Shown here: positions 1 to 9,807 of the stretch, piece by piece
How the letters are laid out: each line of letters begins with the position of its first letter
Position numbering within the stretch: position 1 is the stretch's first letter
NCBI GenBank assembly: GCA_958295875.1
Contig: OY282379.1
Location: 3,377,046 to 3,441,045 of the forward strand
Direction: 5' to 3'
DNA: 64,000 bases
From: an uncultured Pseudomonadales bacterium
GTDB lineage: Bacteria > Pseudomonadota > Gammaproteobacteria > Pseudomonadales > Azotimanducaceae
Position numbers and translations under genes: made by a program
Notes under the pieces: model-generated
The model's input: only the letters and a program-made list of their open reading frames with translations
Told to the model about the DNA's origin: nothing
Database searches by the model: none

Positions 1-3000
1 CACGCTCACGGTCACTGTCGTCGCCTCGGCGAACCGCGTCGTGCCGTCCACCGTGGCGGTCACCGTGATCGTGGTGGCCCCGTCGTCCTCGGCCACGCTG
101 CTGTCGTCCACCGTCAGCGTGATCGCGGTCGGCGCCGCGTCGTCGTCGGTCAACGTGATCGTCGCCGAGTTCACCGTCAGGCTGCCTGACGTCCCGCTCA
201 CCGTGATGGTCTCATCGGTCTCGTCCACCGCGTCGTCCGTCGGCGTCAGCGTGAAGTCGCCGGTTTTGCTCGCGTCGCCCGCGGCGATCGTAATGTCGAA
301 GTCCGTCACCGCCGCGAAGTCCACCGCCGACGCCGTCCCGCTGCCCCCCACGCTCACCGTCACCGTCGTGGCCGCGGCGAACCGGGTCGTCCCGTCCACC
401 GTGGCCGTCACCGTGATCGTGGTGGCCCCGTCGTCCTCGGCCACGCTGTTGTCGTCCACCGTCAGTGTGATCGCGGTCGGGGCGGCGTCATCGTCCGTCA
501 ACGTGATCGTCGCCGAGTTCACCGTCAGGCTGCCCGACGAGCCGCTCACCGTCACCGTCTCGTTGGTCTCGTCCACCGCGTCGTTGGTCGGCGTCAGCGA
601 GAAGGTCCCGGTCTTGCTCTGCGCCTCCGCGGCGATCGTGATGTCGAAGTCCGCCACCGCCGCGAAGTCCACCGCCGTCGCCGTGCCGCTGCCCCCCACG
701 CTCACCGTCACCGTCGTGGCCGCGGCGAACCGGGTCGTCCCGTCCACCGTGGCCGTCACCGTGATCGTGGTGGCCCCGTCGTCCTCGGCCACGCTGTTGT
801 CGTCCACCGTCAGCGTGATCGCGGTCGGCGCCGCGTCGTCGTCGGTCAACGCGATCGTGGCCGAGTTCACCGTCAGGCTGCCCGACGAGCCGCTCACCGT
901 CACCGTCTCGTTGGTCTCGTCCACCGCGTCGTTCGTCGGCGTCAGCGAGAAGGTCCCGGTCTTGCTCTGCGCCTCCGCGGCGATCGTGATGTCGAAGTCC
1001 GCCACCGCCGCGAAGTCCACCGCCGTCGCCGTGCCGCTGCCCGCCACGCTCACCGTCACCGTCGTGGCCGCGGCGAACCGGGTCGTCCCGTCCACCGTGG
1101 CGGTCACCGTGATCGTGGTGGCCCCGTCGTCCTCGGCCACGCTGTTGTCGTCCACCGTCAGCGTGATCGCGGTCGGGGCGTCGTCGTCGTCGGTCAACGC
1201 GATCGTGGCCGAGTTCACCGTCAGGCTGCCGGACGAGCCGCTCACCGTGATCGTCTCGTTCGTCTCGTCCACCACATCGTTCGTCGGCGTCAGCGTGAAG
1301 GTGCCGGTCTTGCTCGCGTCGCCCGCAGCGATCGTAATATCGAAGTCCGACACCGCCGCGAAGTCCACCGCCGTCGCCGTGCCGCTGCCCGCCACGCTCA
1401 CCGTCACGGTCGTGGCGTCAACGAACCGGCTCGCGCCGTCCACCGTGGCGGTCACCGTGATCGTGGTCGCCCCGTCGTCCTCGGCCACGCTGCTGTCGTC
1501 CACCGTCAGCGTGATCGCGGTCGGGGCGTCGTCGTCGTCCGTCAACGTGATCGTGGCCGAGTTCACCGTCAGGCTGCCCGACGTGCCGCTCACCGTGATC
1601 GTCTCGTTCGTCTCGTCCAGCACGTCGTTCGTCGGCGTCAGCGTGAAGGTGCCGGTAGCGCTCGCGTCGGCCGCGGGGATCTCGATGTCGAAGTCCGCCA
1701 CCGCCGCGAAGTCCACCGCCGTCGCCGTGCCGGTCCCCGCCGCGCTCACCGTCACCGTCGTCGCCGTGGCGAACCGCGTCCCGCCGTCCACCGTGGCGGT
1801 CACCGTGATGGTGGTCGCCCCGTCGTCCTCGGCCACGCTGTTGTCGCTCACCGTCAGCGTGATCGCGGTCGGCGTCGCGTCGTCGTCCGTCAACGTGATC
1901 GTGGCCGAGCTCACCGTCAGGCTGCCTGAGGCGCCGTACACCGTGATCGTCTCGTTGTTCTCGTCCACCGCGTCGTTCGTCGGCGTCAGCGTGAAGGTTT
2001 CGGTACCGCTCGCCGCCCCCGCGGCGATCTCGATGTCGAACGCCGGCACCGACGCAAAGTCCACCGCGTTCATCGTCCCGCTGTCCGACCTCACGAGCAC
2101 GCTCACCGTCGTGGCCGCGGCGAACCGGGTCGTGCCGTCCACCGTGGCCGTCACCGTGATCGTGGTGGCCCCGTCGCCCTCGCTCACGCTGTTGTCGCTC
2201 ACCGTCAAGGTGATCGCGGTCGGCGCCGCGTCGTCGTCCGTCAACGTGATCGTGGCCGAGTTCACCGTCAGGCTGCCCGACGTGCCGCTCACCGTTACCG
2301 TCTCGTCGGTCTCGTCCACCGCGTCGTTGGTCGGCGTCAGCGTGAACGTCCCGGTCTTGCTCGCCGCCCCGGCGGCGATCGTAATGTTGAAGGACGACAC
2401 CACCGCGAAATCCACCGCGGTCGCCGTGCCGCTGCCCGCCACGCTCACGGCCACCGTCGTGGCCTCGGCGAACCGCATCGTGCCGTCCACCGTGGCCGTC
2501 ACCGTGATCGTGGCGGCCCCGTCCCCCTCGCCGACGCTGCTATCGTCCACCGTCAGCGTGATCGAGGTCGGCGCCCCGTCGTCGTCCGTCAGGCTGATCG
2601 TGGCCGAGTTCACCGTCAGACCGGAGGAAGTGCCGCTGACCGTGACCGTCTCGTTGGTCTCGTCCACCGCATCGTCCGTCGGCGTCAGCGTGAAGCCCGC
2701 GGTATCGCTTGCCGCCTCCGCCGCGATCTCGATGTTGAACGCCTCCACCGCCGCGAAGTCCACCGCCCCCGCCGCGCCGCTGCCCGCCACGCTCACCAGC
2801 ACCGTCTTCGCCTCGGCGAACCGGGTGGTTCCGTCCACCGTGGCGGTCACCGTGATCGAGGTCGCCCCGTCGCCCTCGCCCACGCTGCTGTCACTCACCG
2901 TCAAGGTGATCGCGGTCGGCGCCGCGTCGTTGTCCGTGAGGCTGATCGTGGCCGAGTTCACCGTCAGACCGGTCGAGGTGCCGCGCACCGTGATGGTCTC

Positions 3001-6000
3001 GTCGGTCTCGTCCACTACGTCGTTCGTTGGCGTCAGCGTGAAGGTTTCGGTGCCGCTCGCGTCGCCCGCGGCGATCTCGACGTCGAAGTCCGACACCGCC
3101 GCGAAGTCCACCGCCGTTGCGCCGCCGCTCCCCGCCACGCTCACCCGCACCGTCGTGGCTGAGCCGAACGTCGTCGAGCCGTCCAACGTGGCGGTCACCG
3201 TGATCGTGGTGGCCCCGTCGCCCTCGCCAACGCTGTTGTCGTCCACGGTCAGCGTGATCGAGGTCGGCGTGCCGTCGTCGTCCGTGAGGCTGATCGTGGC
3301 CGGGTTCACCGTCAGGCCGGTCGATGTGCCGCTGACCGTGATGGTCTCGTCGAGCTCGTCCTCCGTATCGTCCGTCGGCGTCAGCGTGAAGGTTGCGGTA
3401 CCGCTCGCCGCCCCGGCGGCGATAGAGATGTTGAAGGACGACACCGCCGCGAAGTCCACCACGTTCCCCGACGTGCCGCTCTGCGACACGCTCACGCTCA
3501 CCGTCTTGGCCTGGGCGAACCGGGTCGTGCCGTCCACCGTGGCGGTCACCGTGATCGTCGTCGCCCCGTCGCCCTCGCCCACGTCGTCGTCGTCCACCGT
3601 CAGCGTGATCGTGTCCGGTGCGCCGTCGTCGTCGGTGATCGTCCCGTCAACCCTTAGTGCGCTGACGGTGACCCCGGTGTGCGTCGAGATCGTCGCGTTC
3701 GTCGCGTTGCTCCAATTCACCACCACCGTCTCGTCCGACTCGTTCACCGTGTCGCCGGTCACGGACACATCGAAGGTCCGGCTGGTCGTCCCCGTCGCGA
3801 AGGTCAGCGTGCCGCCCGTGATGGCCGTGTAGTCCGTCCCGGAAGTGGCCGTCCCCGTGCCCGCGTCCGCATACTGCACCGTCACCTGGCGTCCGGAGGC
3901 GGCGCTCAGGGTCACCGTATACGTCAGTGAGGTCGAGCCACTGTCGCCCTCCGACACGCTCGGTGAGCTGATCGACACCGTCGGCGCCGCGTCGTTGTCC
4001 GTGATCGTCCCGGTGCCGGTGCCCGCCGTGGTCGAGACCGCCGCGTTCACCGGATCCTTCAGCCGCACTTTCACCGTCTCGTTCGCCTCGTCCAGGACGT
4101 CGCCCGTCACGGACACGTTGAAGGTCTGGCTGGTCGTCCCCGCCGCGAAGGTCAGCGTGGCGGCGGTGATGGCCGTGTAGTCCGTCCCGGAAGTGGCCGT
4201 CCCCGTGCCCGCGTCCGCATACTGCACCGTCACCTGGCGTCCGGAGGCGGCGCTCAGGGTTGCCGTGAAGGTCAAGTTCTTCGCGCCGCTGTCGCCCTCC
4301 GTCACGCTCGGCGAGGAGATGGAGAGCATCGGCGCGGGATCGTCGTCGGTGATCGTCAGCGTCTTGGCGGTGGGCGCCGCCACGCCGTTGTGCGAAACCG
4401 TGCCGGACACGGTGACGCTCTTGTTCGGTTCGTCGAGGGCGTTGTCCACGCCGGTGATCGTCACCGTGCCGGTGCTCGTCGTGTCCCCCGCGGCGATCGT
4501 CAGCGTGTTCGCCGAACTCAGGGTGAAGTCCGAAGCGTCCGTGTCCGTGCCCGCAGCCGCCGCCACCGTGACCGTGGTGGCCACGGTCGCGGCCTCGTCC
4601 AGCGTCGCCGTCACCGTGGCCGTCCCGCCGTTCTCCGAGATCGACGACGGCGACAGCGACAGCGACACGGCCGGCTTGTCGTCGTCGATGACCGTCACCT
4701 TCACCGCATTCTTGGGGTTACTGAACGGCGCGTCGAAGGAGCCGTAGCCGGACATCGAATATTTGACGTACCTGGTCTCGTCCTGCTTGTTGCTGTCCGC
4801 GAGGGCCGCGACGGTTAACTCCCTCTCTGTGATCCCCGTGTCCCAGTTCGACGAGTCGAGGCTCCCCCAGTAGTACGTATCGGGTGCCACGGCGCCCTTC
4901 ACCGAGATCCCGGGGTCCGGGTGGAATCTGACATACACCAGCCCGGTGGGCTCGGAGTCCAGCACCATGGTGAACTTCTGGCTGGGGCCTTGCTCGGTCA
5001 GGGTCAGGGTGGCGGGGTTGAAAGTGATGCCGGCGGTGTCGTCGTCGGTCAGCGTCAACGTCACGCTGGACGGTGCCGCCGCCCCGTTGCCGCCCGTCAC
5101 CGTCGCCGAGACGGTCACCGACTTGTTCGCCGCATCCACGTCGTTGTCCGCGGCCGTCACCGTCACGGTGCCCGTGCTCGTGGTCGCGCCCGCCGCGATC
5201 GTCAGCGTCTTCGCCGTGCTCAAGGAGAAGTCCGCCGCGACCGCGCCCGTTCCCGCCGCCGCCCCCACCGTCAACGTCACCGCCGCGCTCGACACCGCCG
5301 AAAGCGTCGCCGTCACCGTGGAAGCGCCGCCGGCCTCCCCGATGGACGTCGGCGACAGCGCCAGCGCCACCGTCGGCAGGGCCTCGTCGTCCGTCAAGGT
5401 GATCGTGGCCGAGTTCACCGTCAGGGCGCCCGACGTGCCGCTGACCGTGATCGTCTCGTTGGCCTCATGCACCGTGTCGTTGGTTGGCGTCAGCGTGAAG
5501 GTTTCGGTGCCGCTCTCCTCCCCGGCGCCGATGGAGATGTTGAACGACGACACCGCGGCGAAGTCCACGGCCGCCGCCGTGCCGCTGCCCGCCACGCTTA
5601 CCGCCACCGTGGTGTCGTCGACGAACCGCGTCGCGCCGTCCACCGTGGCGGTCACCGTGATGGTGGTCGCCCCGTCGTCCTCCGCCACGCTGTCGTCGTC
5701 CACCGACAGCGTGATCGAGGGCGTATCGTCGTCGTCCGACAACGTGATCGTGTCCGAGTTGATCGTCAGGCCGGTCGAAGTGCCGCTCACCGTGATCGTC
5801 TCGTCGGTCTCGTCCACCGAGTCGTCCGTCGGCGACAGCGTGAAGGTTTCGCTCTTGCTCGCCGTCCCGGCCGCGATCGTGACGTCGAAATCCGACACTG
5901 CCGCGAAGTCCACCGCCCCCGCCGTGCCGCTGCCCGCCACGCTCACCGTCACCGTCTTGTCCACGCCGAACCGCGTCGTCCCGTCCACCGTGGCCGTCAC

Positions 6001-7239
6001 CGTGATCGTGGTGTCCCCGTCCCCCTCGCCCACGCCGTCGTCGTTCACCGTCAGCGTGATCGAGGTCGGCGTCGCGTCGTCGTCGGTGATCGTCCCCGTG
6101 GCGCTGCCCGCCGTGGCCGAGATCGTCGCGTTCGTCGGGCTGCTCAACGTCACCACCACCGTCTCGTTCGACTCGTCCACGACGTCGCCCGTCACCGACA
6201 CGCTGAAGGTCTGGCTGGTCGTCCCCGCCGCGAAGGTCAGCGTCCCGCCCGTGATGGCCGTGTAGTCCGTCCCGGAAGTGGCGGTGCCGCCGGTCCCCTC
6301 CGCCCAGGCCACCGTCACCTGCTTGCCGCTCGCGGCGCTCAGCGTCGCCGTGAACGTCAGGTTCGTCGAGCCGCTGTCGCCCTCCGTCACGCTCGCCGCG
6401 GCGACCGACACCGTCGGCGGGTCGTCGTCATCGGTGATCGTCCCCGTGCCGCTGGCCGTCGCGATCGCCGCGTTCTGCGCGTTGCTCAGGTTCACCACTA
6501 CTGTCTCGTCCGCCTCGTCCAGCGTGTCCCCCGTCACCGACACGTCGAAGGTCTGGATCGTCGTCCCCGCCGGGAACGTCAGCGTCCCGCTCGAGATCGC
6601 CGTGTAGTCCGTCCCCGAGGTCGCCGTCCCGGTGCCGGCGTCGGAGTAGCCCACCGTTACCTGTTGCGCGCTCGCCGGAGTCAAGCTCACGTTGTAGGTC
6701 AGGTTCGCCCTGCCGCTGTCGCCCTCCGCAACGCTCGGCGAGTTGATCGAAAGCGTCGACCCATCGTCGTTGGTGATCGTTCCCGTGGCGCTTGTAGCGG
6801 CAAGCGCGACGGTGTCGTCCGGATCGCTCAGGGTCAGGACGATCGTCTCGTCCGCTTCGCCGACGGTGTCGCCGTTCACCGTGACGCTGATGGTCTTCGT
6901 GTCCTCTCCGACGCCGAATTCCACGACCGCATAGTCCACGCCACCGGACGTCGTGTCGGTTGTTGTGAGCGCCACATAATCCGTGCCCGCGGTCGCCGTC
7001 CCGGTGCCGGAGTCCAGGTAACGGACACTCTCCTTTCCCTCGACGGACGTCTTGTCCAGCGTCAGCGTGAACGTCATGGTCGTCGTGCCGCTGTTCCCCT
7101 CGGCCACGCTCGGCGAGTTGACGGAAACCATCGGGAGCTGCCCCTGCTGCGCGGCGGCATCGGGCGCGGCGGCGGCGAAGGCGAGGAGAAGCAAGGGGAC
7201 AAGGCGGGCACGCCGCCAGCCGGCAATCCACCGACTCAT
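1..7239 (-). CDS. Giant secreted Calx-beta repeat protein, 3' end beyond window
   Basis: The minus-strand frame from the ATG at 7239 stays open to base 1, so at least 2,413 residues are present and the C-terminus lies outside. The N-terminus has a basic stretch and a leucine/alanine-rich core ending AAAQ, a Sec signal peptide. Three to four Calx-beta-like units follow (SPSVAEGDSG, SGTDYTAI, GTGTITDDDD motifs). Then come units of a second style (SGTETFTLTPT, ETITVSGTSG, ATITLTDDD) repeated about every 116 residues to the window edge. An unusual stretch at about residues 750-840 (bases 4,730-5,000) breaks the pattern. The many acidic DDD turns suggest calcium binding, as known for Calx-beta domains. 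Likely exported and used in adhesion or surface coating; function inferred. It is a paralogue of the gene at 17200-27036. Start confidence is good because the signal peptide begins directly at this ATG. Confidence 0.85.
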   Translation of the reverse strand, partial: MSRWIAGWRRARLVPLLLLAFAAAAPDAAAQQGQLPMVSVNSPSVAEGNSGTTTMTFTLTLDKTSVEGKESVRYLDSGTGTATAGTDYVALTTTDTTSGGVDYAVVEFGVGEDTKTISVTVNGDTVGEADETIVLTLSDPDDTVALAATSATGTITNDDGSTLSINSPSVAEGDSGRANLTYNVSLTPASAQQVTVGYSDAGTGTATSGTDYTAISSGTLTFPAGTTIQTFDVSVTGDTLDEADETVVVNLSNAQNAAIATASGTGTITDDDDPPTVSVAAASVTEGDSGSTNLTFTATLSAASGKQVTVAWAEGTGGTATSGTDYTAITGGTLTFAAGTTSQTFSVSVTGDVVDESNETVVVTLSSPTNATISATAGSATGTITDDDATPTSITLTVNDDGVGEGDGDTTITVTATVDGTTRFGVDKTVTVSVAGSGTAGAVDFAAVSDFDVTIAAGTASKSETFTLSPTDDSVDETDETITVSGTSTGLTINSDTITLSDDDDTPSITLSVDDDSVAEDDGATTITVTATVDGATRFVDDTTVAVSVAGSGTAAAVDFAAVSSFNISIGAGEESGTETFTLTPTNDTVHEANETITVSGTSGALTVNSATITLTDDEALPTVALALSPTSIGEAGGASTVTATLSAVSSAAVTLTVGAAAGTGAVAADFSLSTAKTLTIAAGATTSTGTVTVTAADNDVDAANKSVTVSATVTGGNGAAAPSSVTLTLTDDDTAGITFNPATLTLTEQGPSQKFTMVLDSEPTGLVYVRFHPDPGISVKGAVAPDTYYWGSLDSSNWDTGITERELTVAALADSNKQDETRYVKYSMSGYGSFDAPFSNPKNAVKVTVIDDDKPAVSLSLSPSSISENGGTATVTATLDEAATVATTVTVAAAAGTDTDASDFTLSSANTLTIAAGDTTSTGTVTITGVDNALDEPNKSVTVSGTVSHNGVAAPTAKTLTITDDDPAPMLSISSPSVTEGDSGAKNLTFTATLSAASGRQVTVQYADAGTGTATSGTDYTAITAATLTFAAGTTSQTFNVSVTGDVLDEANETVKVRLKDPVNAAVSTTAGTGTGTITDNDAAPTVSISSPSVSEGDSGSTSLTYTVTLSAASGRQVTVQYADAGTGTATSGTDYTAITGGTLTFATGTTSRTFDVSVTGDTVNESDETVVVNWSNATNATISTHTGVTVSALRVDGTITDDDGAPDTITLTVDDDDVGEGDGATTITVTATVDGTTRFAQAKTVSVSVSQSGTSGNVVDFAAVSSFNISIAAGAASGTATFTLTPTDDTEDELDETITVSGTSTGLTVNPATISLTDDDGTPTSITLTVDDNSVGEGDGATTITVTATLDGSTTFGSATTVRVSVAGSGGATAVDFAAVSDFDVEIAAGDASGTETFTLTPTNDVVDETDETITVRGTSTGLTVNSATISLTDNDAAPTAITLTVSDSSVGEGDGATSITVTATVDGTTRFAEAKTVLVSVAGSGAAGAVDFAAVEAFNIEIAAEAASDTAGFTLTPTDDAVDETNETVTVSGTSSGLTVNSATISLTDDDGAPTSITLTVDDSSVGEGDGAATITVTATVDGTMRFAEATTVAVSVAGSGTATAVDFAVVSSFNITIAAGAASKTGTFTLTPTNDAVDETDETVTVSGTSGSLTVNSATITLTDDDAAPTAITLTVSDNSVSEGDGATTITVTATVDGTTRFAAATTVSVLVRSDSGTMNAVDFASVPAFDIEIAAGAASGTETFTLTPTNDAVDENNETITVYGASGSLTVSSATITLTDDDATPTAITLTVSDNSVAEDDGATTITVTATVDGGTRFATATTVTVSAAGTGTATAVDFAAVADFDIEIPAADASATGTFTLTPTNDVLDETNETITVSGTSGSLTVNSATITLTDDDDAPTAITLTVDDSSVAEDDGATTITVTATVDGASRFVDATTVTVSVAGSGTATAVDFAAVSDFDITIAAGDASKTGTFTLTPTNDVVDETNETITVSGSSGSLTVNSATIALTDDDDAPTAITLTVDDNSVAEDDGATTITVTATVDGTTRFAAATTVTVSVAGSGTATAVDFAAVADFDITIAAEAQSKTGTFSLTPTNDAVDETNETVTVSGSSGSLTVNSATIALTDDDAAPTAITLTVDDNSVAEDDGATTITVTATVDGTTRFAAATTVTVSVGGSGTATAVDFAAVADFDITIAAEAQSKTGTFSLTPTNDAVDETNETVTVSGSSGSLTVNSATITLTDDDAAPTAITLTVDDNSVAEDDGATTITVTATVDGTTRFAAATTVTVSVGGSGTASAVDFAAVTDFDITIAAGDASKTGDFTLTPTDDAVDETDETITVSGTSGSLTVNSATITLTDDDAAPTAITLTVDDSSVAEDDGATTITVTATVDGTTRFAEATTVTVSV
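46..3640 (-). repeat. Tandem 348-bp coding repeats inside the first Calx-beta gene
   Basis: The same landmark (gtccaccgtgg) recurs at 46, 394, 742 and 1090, exactly 348 bp apart. Less regular copies continue to about 3.6 kb. Each unit encodes 116 residues, so the array keeps frame. The first copies are very similar in DNA, pointing to expansion or gene conversion. Confidence 0.85.
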
Positions 7240-7590
7240 GCGGTAGAAGCTAAAGCGGGGCAGAGTGAAAGGACGCGGCATGTCAAAAGGTTACACTATC
7301 AGTCTCGAAATGCATCCCGAAACGCTACTCGCCCCCCAAGCCCGACGCTTGTCCGCTGAACCTCGATCGGCACTCCATTCAGCCCCCTCTTTGCGGCCCC
7401 GTGTTAGTGCTCGCACGAGCGACTTCCCGCATTGCCCAAGCGGGTTCGAGCTCATCGCAGCGGCGACAAGGCCCCGATCGTGCCGTGCGATACCATATGG
7501 AGCTTGCGGCCGAATGCACCGCCATGTTTCGATCTTCCGGCGAGCGGGCGCGGCGCTCCCTGCCGCCGGTCGCCTAATCTGGTCGTCACC
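7240..7590. other. Divergent intergenic region, 351 bp
   Basis: This lies between the divergent Calx-beta gene and the methyltransferase gene, so it must hold both promoters. A TTGACA hexamer is present on the minus strand at 7281-7286, but I see no good -10 at the right distance. The plus-strand methyltransferase frame is open upstream to 7432, but that extension does not look like conserved protein. Confidence 0.5.
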
Positions 7591-9807
7591 ATGACATCGA
7601 CAGCACAAGCCATTGCCCTTTGCGAAGGCCCGGTCGCAATCGAGGACGGGTTTCCTTTCGAGGCGGTCAGCGAGGTCGCCGAGATCGAGAGCTGGCGCAA
7701 GGAGGTTTACCGACCTATCTACCATGTCCACAAGTGGTGGGCACAGCGCCTCGGCTCTGTGTTTAGGGCCGCCATCATTGCTGCGGCCGTGCCGAAGGGA
7801 TCGTCCGTTATGGACCTCTTCTACCAATCTGCACGCTTGCCTGGTCTGGTCGTGTTCGATCCGTTCATGGGTAGCGGCACCACAGTTGGAGAGGCACTGA
7901 AACTCGGTTGTGTGGCCATCGGCCGCGACATCAATCCGGTTGCGCATCGTGCGGTCCGCGTGGCTCTTGGCGCATTGGATCGGGCCGAGTTAGACGCGCA
8001 CTTCAGACATGTTGAAGGAACCGCGGGGCGAGAGATTCAGGAGCTCTACCGAGCGGTAGACAGCAATGGGCAGCCGTGTGTGGCTCTGTACTACTTCTGG
8101 GTCAAGTTCCTGTCTTGTCCTAATTGCGCAGAACCAGTGGATCTGTTCTCCACCTACATCTTTGCGTCGCACGCTACCAAGATTCGTCATCCCGAAGCGA
8201 AGGCGGTGTGTCCCGGCTGTGGCGCGATTGCAGACTGTCGCTACGACGCAACCTTGGTTGCCTGTCAATGCGGCGTTAAGTTCGACCCGCGTAACGGGCC
8301 GGCACGAAGAACCAACGCCGTTTGCCCCCACTGCACCTGCGAGTTCCCCATCGCTAAGACCGCGGCCGCCGCTGGCCGGCCGCCTGAGCACAGGATGTAT
8401 GCGAAGCTCGTCTTGCGGGCAGACGGCAGCAAGGAGTACCTGCCGGTAGACGACCACGACAAGCTTGCGTTCCAAAGGGCGGAAGAGCGCCTTGCGGCAG
8501 TGTCGCCACCGATACCAACCGTTTGCATGGAGGATGGTCATAACACCAGACAGATGCTCAACTACGGGTACAAGCGCTGGCACGAGATGTTCAATGTGCG
8601 CCAGCTCTTGGCGTTGACAATGCTCGCCGCGTCGATTCGAGATCTACCAATCGGCAACGCCCGCGATGCCTTGTCGCTGCTGTTCTCCGGCGTGCTCGAG
8701 TTCAACAATATGTTCGTCTCGTACAAGGGCGAGGGTACAGGAGCGGTGCGCCACCTGTTCGCCCACCATATTCTCAAACCGGAACGGATGCCGATCGAAG
8801 CCAACCTTTGGGGAACGCCGAAGAGTTCGGGTTCCTTTTCCACGCTCTACAGGAGCCGGCTACTGCGTGCGTTGGACTATCGAGAAAACCCCTTTGAGGT
8901 CGCAGTCGAGTACGGACGACATAGGCCATCAGGCAAGAAGGTCTTCGGTGTCAGCGACCCAATGGACACCCGAGTATTCGACCGATGTCCGAAGCACGCG
9001 CTGAAGCTTGGTGATGTCGTGCTTTCGTGCGGTGACTCGGCGGCAACGGACCTCGCCGACAACAGTGTCGACCTAGTCCTTACAGACCCGCCGTTTTTCG
9101 ACAACGTCCACTACTCGGAGCTAGCCGATTTCTTTTACGCATGGCAGCGCCTCTACTTTCCTACACGCGAGACGCAGCGCGAGACCACGAGACGATGCGA
9201 AGAAGTGCAAGACACGGTTGCGCATGCGTTCAGCGCGAAGTTGCAGGCCGTGTTCACAGAGTGTGGCCGCGTACTCCGAGACCAAGGATTGCTGGTATTC
9301 AGCTATCACCACTCGAGAGAGAGTGGCTGGATCGCCGTCGCTGATGCCGTCATTGGCGCAGGCTTTTCCTTCGTGCAATCCCATCCCGTAAAGGCCGAGA
9401 TGTCTGTAGCCGCCCCGAAAAGCCAAGCCAAACAGCCGATCAATTTGGATGTGCTCATGGTTTGCAGGAAGAGAGAGCGGGATCGTCGGAGCAAGCGCAC
9501 TGTGCAGGCGGCGCTCTCGGCTGCTGCAGCGTCGGGCGGGGAGCGAATACGCCGATTCAACGCAGTTGGTCGCAAGTTGTCGCGCAACGACGTTCGTGTC
9601 GTCGTCTTGAGCCAGCTTTTGGTTGAGCTATGCGCTGGCAGGTCTGCGGCTTGGGTCCGACGAGAACTGGACAATTCCCTTCCGCCAGTGGAACGACTGA
9701 TCGAAGCTGCGTGGCGCGAGCAGGTCGTTGAAGGTCGGGCAGCGGTGGCGCCGTTTGATCAAGGTGCGCAGCGAACGTTGGCGCTTGAGCTGGCTACGCC
9801 ATCTTGA
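7591..9807 (+). CDS. Site-specific DNA methyltransferase with internal zinc ribbons
   Basis: The 738-residue protein transfers a methyl group from AdoMet to DNA, probably to an adenine or cytosine amino group. Motif I (DPFMGSGTT) is at residues 90-98 and the catalytic DPPF at 499-502, so motif I precedes motif IV. The long insert between them carries cysteine pairs CPNC (176), CPGC (207), CxC (225) and CPHC (245), which read as two zinc ribbons. The N-terminus (HVHKWWAQRLGSVFR) resembles large methylases of the DUF1156-like group. The ATG at 7591 was preferred over an upstream in-frame start at 7432 because the conserved part begins here. The 3' end overlaps the convergent endonuclease candidate by 14 bp. 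Base composition is visibly less GC-rich than in the core genes, which fits horizontal transfer. Target sequence unknown. Confidence 0.85.
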   Translation: MTSTAQAIALCEGPVAIEDGFPFEAVSEVAEIESWRKEVYRPIYHVHKWWAQRLGSVFRAAIIAAAVPKGSSVMDLFYQSARLPGLVVFDPFMGSGTTVGEALKLGCVAIGRDINPVAHRAVRVALGALDRAELDAHFRHVEGTAGREIQELYRAVDSNGQPCVALYYFWVKFLSCPNCAEPVDLFSTYIFASHATKIRHPEAKAVCPGCGAIADCRYDATLVACQCGVKFDPRNGPARRTNAVCPHCTCEFPIAKTAAAAGRPPEHRMYAKLVLRADGSKEYLPVDDHDKLAFQRAEERLAAVSPPIPTVCMEDGHNTRQMLNYGYKRWHEMFNVRQLLALTMLAASIRDLPIGNARDALSLLFSGVLEFNNMFVSYKGEGTGAVRHLFAHHILKPERMPIEANLWGTPKSSGSFSTLYRSRLLRALDYRENPFEVAVEYGRHRPSGKKVFGVSDPMDTRVFDRCPKHALKLGDVVLSCGDSAATDLADNSVDLVLTDPPFFDNVHYSELADFFYAWQRLYFPTRETQRETTRRCEEVQDTVAHAFSAKLQAVFTECGRVLRDQGLLVFSYHHSRESGWIAVADAVIGAGFSFVQSHPVKAEMSVAAPKSQAKQPINLDVLMVCRKRERDRRSKRTVQAALSAAAASGGERIRRFNAVGRKLSRNDVRVVVLSQLLVELCAGRSAAWVRRELDNSLPPVERLIEAAWREQVVEGRAAVAPFDQGAQRTLALELATPS

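Noticed and set aside
41..3832. Very long plus-strand open frame (over 1,200 codons), with similar ones at 4921-7359, 18763-21753 and 23854-26250
   Set aside because: They lie antisense to the Calx-beta genes. The products are low-complexity V/S/T- or R/H-rich repeats that mirror the coding repeats, with no signal peptide or domain. GC-rich tandem repeats lacking stops on the opposite strand explain them.
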